64,000 nt of DNA. Origin: Pseudomonas rhizophila. Lineage in GTDB: Bacteria > Pseudomonadota > Gammaproteobacteria > Pseudomonadales > Pseudomonadaceae. The position numbers and the translations under genes are program-made. Within the stretch, counting starts at the first letter, position 1. Every line of letters begins with the position of its first letter. Shown piece by piece: positions 60,566-64,000 of this stretch. The stretch covers positions 1,429,393 to 1,493,392 of the forward strand of contig NZ_CP024081.1 in the NCBI RefSeq assembly GCF_003033885.1, in the 5' to 3' direction. The notes under the pieces are model-generated. The model searched no databases. It saw only the letters and a program-made list of their open reading frames with translations, and was not told the origin of the DNA.

Positions 60566-61835
60566 GTTTGGGGTTCTCAAGAATCAGGATGGCGCGAAAG
60601 TCGTTGACGTTGGTGCGCGTCGGCTCGGTAACGATCAACGCCTCCAGCGCGGCGAAGTAGCCGTAGCCATTGTTATTGTCCAGCTCGTTGCTGGCGCTCA
60701 GGCCCAGTTCGGCGGCTCGGCGATAGCTGTCCGGGGTCATGATGGCGCCGGCGTTGTCTTCGGAACCGTCGATGCCGTCCGTGTCACCGGCCAGTGCGTA
60801 GATGCCGGGATGGCCCTTGAGGCTGTCGGTCAGGCTGAGCAGGAATTCTGCGTTGCGTCCGCCCCGGCCATTGCCGCGCACGGTGACTGTGGTTTCGCCG
60901 CCGGAGAGGATCACGCATGGCGCCGCCAGAGGCTGGCCGTGCAGGGCAATTTGCCGGGCGATACCGGCGTGGACTTTGGCCACTTCCCGGGATTCGCCTT
61001 CCAGGTCGCCGAGGATCAACGGGCTGAAACCGGCCTGGCGGGCTTTCACCGCCGCCGCTTCCAGTGATTGTTGGGGACGGGCGATCAATTGGAAGTGACT
61101 GCGGGCCAGGCGCGGGTCGCCGGGTTTGACGGTTTCCGATTCCGGGCTTTGCAACCAGTTGCGCACCGAGGCCGGTACTTCAATGTTGTAGCGCTTGAGG
61201 ATCGCCAAGGCTTCGGCCGACGTACTGGGGTCGGCCACGGTGGGGCCGGAGGCGATGACCGTGGCGAGGTCGCCGGGCACATCGGAAATCGCGTAGGTGT
61301 AGACCGTCGCCGGCCAGCAGGCCTTGCCCAGGCGCCCGCCCTTGATTGCCGAGAGATGTTTGCGCACGCAATTCATCTCGCCGATGGTGGCACCGGACTT
61401 GAGCAAAGCCTTGTTGATCGATTGCTTGTCGGCCAGGGTGATGCCTGCTGCCGGCAGCGCCAGCAACGCCGAGCCGCCGCCGGACAGCAGGAAAATAACC
61501 CGGTCGTCTTCGTTGAGGTTGCTGACCAGCTCCAGCACCCGTTGGGCCACCGCCAGGCCCGCCGCATCAGGCACCGGGTGAGCGGCTTCCACTACTTCGA
61601 TCTTCTGGCAAGGCGCGCCATGGCCGTAGCGGGTCACCACCAAACCGGTGACGTCGCCCTGCCAGCAGCGCTCGACCACCTGCGCCATCGCCGCGGCGGC
61701 CTTGCCGGCGCCGATGACGATCACCCGGCCGCTGCGATCGCTGGGCAGATACTGTTCAAGGACATGCTGCGGATGGGCCGCATCGATGGCTGTGGCAAAC
61801 AGCTCGCGCAGCAATTGTTGCGGATCGACCGACAT
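60555..61835 (-). CDS. ttuD: Glycerate 2-kinase (MOFRL family, formerly hydroxypyruvate reductase TtuD)
   Basis: Cytosolic enzyme of 426 residues phosphorylating glycerate to 2-phosphoglycerate. Motifs: VIGAGKAAAAMAQVVE, LLSGGGSALLALP, CVRKHLSAIKGGRLG, and the C-terminal MOFRL domain with LSGGETTVTVRG and ALAGDTDGIDGSEDNAG. An AATAATAA-type CA motif precedes its ribosome site. It overlaps pykF and follows glxR after a REP pair. Confidence 0.93.
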   Translation of the reverse strand: MSVDPQQLLRELFATAIDAAHPQHVLEQYLPSDRSGRVIVIGAGKAAAAMAQVVERCWQGDVTGLVVTRYGHGAPCQKIEVVEAAHPVPDAAGLAVAQRVLELVSNLNEDDRVIFLLSGGGSALLALPAAGITLADKQSINKALLKSGATIGEMNCVRKHLSAIKGGRLGKACWPATVYTYAISDVPGDLATVIASGPTVADPSTSAEALAILKRYNIEVPASVRNWLQSPESETVKPGDPRLARSHFQLIARPQQSLEAAAVKARQAGFSPLILGDLEGESREVAKVHAGIARQIALHGQPLAAPCVILSGGETTVTVRGNGRGGRNAEFLLSLTDSLKGHPGIYALAGDTDGIDGSEDNAGAIMTPDSYRRAAELGLSASNELDNNNGYGYFAALEALIVTEPTRTNVNDFRAILILENPKHDA

Positions 61836-61848
61836 GGCGGACTCCCGA

Positions 61849-61859
61849 TTTTTATTATT
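61849..61859 (-). promoter_or_regulatory. Hfq/Crc CA motifs upstream of ttuD
   Basis: AATAATAA and AATAAAAA overlap on the minus strand, just upstream of the GGGAG ribosome site. Confidence 0.5.
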
Positions 61860-61879
61860 GGATGAAGCGACTCGATTCC

Positions 61880-61972
61880 CTGTGGGAGCGAGCCTGCTCG
61901 CGATGGCGTTAATCCAGTCACTTTATGTGTTGAATGTAAGACCGCTATCGCGAGCAGGCTCGCTCCCACAGG
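61880..61972. repeat. REP inverted pair (REPIN)
   Basis: Inverted REP copies about 40 bases apart in the glxR-ttuD gap, inside the operon. Confidence 0.85.
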
Positions 61973-61985
61973 GGTTAGTGCAGGT

Positions 61986-62876
61986 TTACTTGTCGCGAAT
62001 CGAGAAATTCGCCATGTGCTCCAACCCCTTGATCAACGCCGAGTGATCCCAGTTGCTGCCGCCGATGGCCGCGCAGGTGCTGAAAACTTGCTGGGCGTTG
62101 GCGGTGTTGGGCAGGTTGATGTTCAGCTCCTTGGCGCCTTGCAGGGCCAGGTTCAGGTCCTTCTGGTGCAGGCTGATGCGGAAGCCCGGATCGAAGGTGC
62201 CCTTGATCATGCGCTCGCCGTGTACTTCCAGGATCTTCGAAGAGGCAAAACCGCCCATCAACGCTTCGCGAACCTTGGCCGGATCGGCGCCGTTTTTCGC
62301 GGCGAACAGCAGGGCTTCGGCCACGGCCTGGATGTTCAGCGCGACGATGATCTGGTTCGCCACTTTCGCGGTCTGGCCGTCGCCGTTGCCACCCACCAGG
62401 GTGATGTTCTTGCCCATGGCCTGGAACAGCGGCAGGGCGCGCTCGAAAGCGCCGCTGTCGCCGCCGACCATGATGCTCAGTGTGGCGGCCTTGGCGCCGA
62501 CTTCACCACCGGACACGGGGGCATCGAGGTATTGCGCACCTTTTTCATTGATCCTGGCCGCGAACGCCTTGGTGGCGGTGGGGGAGATCGAGCTCATGTC
62601 GATGACCACCTTGCCCGTGCCCACGCCCGCCGCGACGCCATCGGCGCGAAACAGCACGTCATCGACCTGCGGGGTGTCCGGGACCATGACGATGATGAAC
62701 TCGGCTTCCTGGGCGACTTCCTTCGGGTTGGCCAGCGCCACCGCGCCGCCGGCCAGCAGATCGGCGGGGGCCGGGTCGTGGTGCTGGCTCAGGAACAGAC
62801 TGTGCCCGGCCTTTTGCAGGTTCATTGCCATGGGGTGGCCCATGATGCCGGTGCCGATGAATCCGATTTTAGCCAT
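61986..62876 (-). CDS. glxR: Tartronate semialdehyde reductase
   Basis: NAD(P)H-dependent beta-hydroxyacid dehydrogenase of 296 residues reducing tartronate semialdehyde to glycerate. N-terminal Rossmann motif GFIGTGIMGHPMAMNLQKAG, substrate loop DAPVSGGEVGAKAATL, and catalytic Lys in GQTAKVANQI. It follows hyi in the glyoxylate carboligase operon; two AANAANAA motifs sit at its ribosome site. Confidence 0.95.
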   Translation of the reverse strand: MAKIGFIGTGIMGHPMAMNLQKAGHSLFLSQHHDPAPADLLAGGAVALANPKEVAQEAEFIIVMVPDTPQVDDVLFRADGVAAGVGTGKVVIDMSSISPTATKAFAARINEKGAQYLDAPVSGGEVGAKAATLSIMVGGDSGAFERALPLFQAMGKNITLVGGNGDGQTAKVANQIIVALNIQAVAEALLFAAKNGADPAKVREALMGGFASSKILEVHGERMIKGTFDPGFRISLHQKDLNLALQGAKELNINLPNTANAQQVFSTCAAIGGSNWDHSALIKGLEHMANFSIRDK

Positions 62877-62889
62877 GAGAAAATCCTCT

Positions 62890-62900
62890 TGTTTTTATTA
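62890..62900 (-). promoter_or_regulatory. Hfq/Crc CA motifs upstream of glxR
   Basis: AAAAACAA and AATAAAAA overlap on the minus strand, directly before AGAGGA and the glxR ATG. Confidence 0.5.
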
Positions 62901-62928
62901 CTGCTTCAGCAAATGAGACTGCTTTCCT

Positions 62929-63020
62929 GTGGGAGCGAGCCTGCTCGCGATGTCGGTTTCACATTCAACGAATAGGTTGGCTGGACTACAGCTATCGCGA
63001 GCAGGCTCGCTCCCACAGGG
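62929..63020. repeat. REP inverted pair (REPIN)
   Basis: Inverted REP copies about 40 bases apart in the hyi-glxR gap. Confidence 0.85.
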
Positions 63021-63031
63021 GATTTTTTGGG

Positions 63032-63814
63032 TCAGACTGCGTTATGGCTTTTCAGCCACCCCAGACCCGCTTCCGTGCTGGTCAGCGGCTTGTATTCGCA
63101 GCCGACCCAGCCCTGGTAACCGATGCGGTCCAAGTGTTCGAACAGGAAGCGGTAGTTGATCTCGCCGGTTCCCGGCTCGTTGCGTCCCGGGTTGTCCGCC
63201 AGTTGCACATGGTTGATCTGACCCAGGTGCGCCGACAGGGTCCGGGCCAGGTCGCCTTCCATGATTTGCATGTGGTAGATGTCGTATTGCAGGAACAGGT
63301 TGGCGCTGCCCACCTGCTCGCGGATCGACAGGGCCTGGGCGGTGTTGTTCAAGTAGAAACCGGGAATGTCGCGGGTGTTGATGGCTTCCATCACCAGCTT
63401 GATGCCTTTGGCCTGCAGCTTCTCGGCAGCGTATTTCAGGTTGGCGACGAAGGTTTTCTCCACCAGGGCCTTGTCGCAGTTCTGCGGACAAATGCCGGCC
63501 AGGCAGTTGACCTGGGTGTTGCCCAGCACCTGGGCATAAGCGATCGCCAGGTCAACGCCCGAGCGGAACTCTTCAACCCGGTCCGGCAGACAGGCAATGC
63601 CGCGCTCGCCCTTGGCCCAGTCGCCGGCCGGCAGGTTGAACAACACCTGGGTCAGGCCATTGGCCTGGAGCAGCGCCTTGAGCTCGGCGGAGCTGTAGTC
63701 ATAAGGGAACAGGTATTCGACACCCGTGAAACCGGCCTTGGCGGCCGCTTCGAAACGGGCGAGGAAATCCTGCTCGGTGAACAGCATGGACAGGTTGGCT
63801 GCAAAACGCGGCAT
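63032..63814 (-). CDS. hyi: Hydroxypyruvate isomerase
   Basis: TIM-barrel isomerase of 260 residues interconverting hydroxypyruvate and tartronate semialdehyde. Motifs: MPRFAANLSMLFTE, GVEYLFPYDYS, AINTRDIPGFYL, LQYDIYHMQIMEGDL and GWVGCEYKP, with the metal-binding Glu/Asp/His set of the family. It lies between gcl and glxR. Confidence 0.95.
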   Translation of the reverse strand: MPRFAANLSMLFTEQDFLARFEAAAKAGFTGVEYLFPYDYSSAELKALLQANGLTQVLFNLPAGDWAKGERGIACLPDRVEEFRSGVDLAIAYAQVLGNTQVNCLAGICPQNCDKALVEKTFVANLKYAAEKLQAKGIKLVMEAINTRDIPGFYLNNTAQALSIREQVGSANLFLQYDIYHMQIMEGDLARTLSAHLGQINHVQLADNPGRNEPGTGEINYRFLFEHLDRIGYQGWVGCEYKPLTSTEAGLGWLKSHNAV

Positions 63815-63845
63815 GGTGGTCTCCTATAAATAGTTGGCAGGCCCC

Positions 63846-63938
63846 CTGTGGGAGCGAGCTTGCTCGCGATAGCGGTGTGTCTGCTTGCATCCATGTTGAA
63901 TGTAGCGCCGTCATCGCGAGCAAGCTCGCTCCCACAGG
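63846..63938. repeat. REP inverted pair (REPIN)
   Basis: Inverted REP copies (GAGCTTGCTC variant) about 40 bases apart in the gcl-hyi gap. Confidence 0.85.
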
Positions 63939-63951
63939 AGTGCGTCGGCAT

Positions 63952-64000
63952 TCAATCGAGCAACGAAATCGCTGTCGGCGCATCGTTGCCCACCAGCGCC
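63952..64000 (-). CDS. gcl: Glyoxylate carboligase, last 15 codons (gene runs out of window)
   Basis: The minus strand from the window edge reads ALVGNDAPTAISLLD then TGA at 63952-63954. The DAPTAISLLD ending is that of Pseudomonas glyoxylate carboligase, the ThDP enzyme that condenses two glyoxylates to tartronate semialdehyde. Identity rests on this short C-terminus plus its place upstream of hyi and glxR. Confidence 0.75.
   Translation of the reverse strand, partial: ALVGNDAPTAISLLD

Noticed and set aside
1608..63938. CRISPR array
   Set aside because: The many repeated units are REP palindromes with variable spacing and orientation; no regular direct repeats with unique spacers and no cas genes.

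Overview
The window reads as chromosome of a fluorescent-group Pseudomonas. It is GC-rich and densely coded. It carries many REP/REPIN repeats of the Pseudomonas type (core GTGGGAGCGAGCCTGCTCGCGA). Long runs of genes follow the order I remember from P. aeruginosa PAO1: the prc-apeB-rluA-minEDC-lpxL-patatin block, the urate catabolism block, the folE-smr-isochorismatase-prmB-aroC-mtnBDC block, and the cysP-channel-urea transporter-pykF-ttuD-glxR-hyi-gcl block. These blocks are joined in a different arrangement here, with accessory genes at several joints. All family and synteny statements come from recognition, not from a database search.

Layout. 1-1577: 3' end of an Rhs polymorphic toxin gene with a low-GC toxin tip and an overlapping immunity gene. 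1778-6876: EAL-CBS-GGDEF protein, Prc protease and a quinone oxidoreductase. 6949-8532: a halovibrin-like lipoprotein with Ig-like repeats. 9020-10446: a DUF1326/DUF2182 pair. 10551-17033: a putative organophosphate-ester uptake and hydrolysis operon (binding protein, alkaline-phosphatase-superfamily hydrolase, two permeases, ATPase, HAD phosphatase) with a divergent GntR/UTRA regulator and two PhnF-type operator sites. 17041-23985: small membrane protein, ApeB, RluA, MinE/MinD/MinC, LpxL-type acyltransferase and a patatin. 24060-30613: urate degradation (tsx, puuD, allA, alc, uraD, puuE; divergent hiuH). 30711-36100: two accessory genes, one an Mcf/TcdA-pore-like toxin, lying between hiuH and a LysE exporter. 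36930-40312: NCS2 purine permease, MarR regulator and aminotransferase. 40455-50703: glutaredoxin-like protein, folE, smr, a small membrane protein, isochorismatase-like hydrolase, prmB, an unknown tail-anchored protein, alpha/beta hydrolase, aroC, MFS, mtnB-mtnD-mtnC. 50746-56025: DUF3509, acyl-CoA synthetase, ankyrin protein, an unknown, a PLDc_N peptide and an MFS exporter. 56187-64000: sulfate-binding protein, potassium channel, urea transporter, pykF, ttuD, glxR, hyi and the last codons of gcl.

How it fits together. The purine genes take urate to glyoxylate and urea. The right-hand glyoxylate genes (Gcl, Hyi, GlxR, TtuD, PykF) turn glyoxylate into pyruvate, and a urea transporter sits among them. 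The two halves are about 29 kb apart here. They share translational-control signatures: AANAANAA (Hfq/Crc) motifs sit at the ribosome binding sites of puuE, alc, the NCS2 permease, ttuD and glxR. A common TTGTRTACAA palindrome precedes puuE, hiuH and the permease, so a shared regulator encoded outside the window is likely.

The most novel-looking content is the Mcf-like toxin with its uncharacterised 497-residue neighbour, the halovibrin-Ig lipoprotein, and the ABC/two-phosphatase operon with its operator pair. No tRNA, rRNA, CRISPR array, transposase or prophage was seen.
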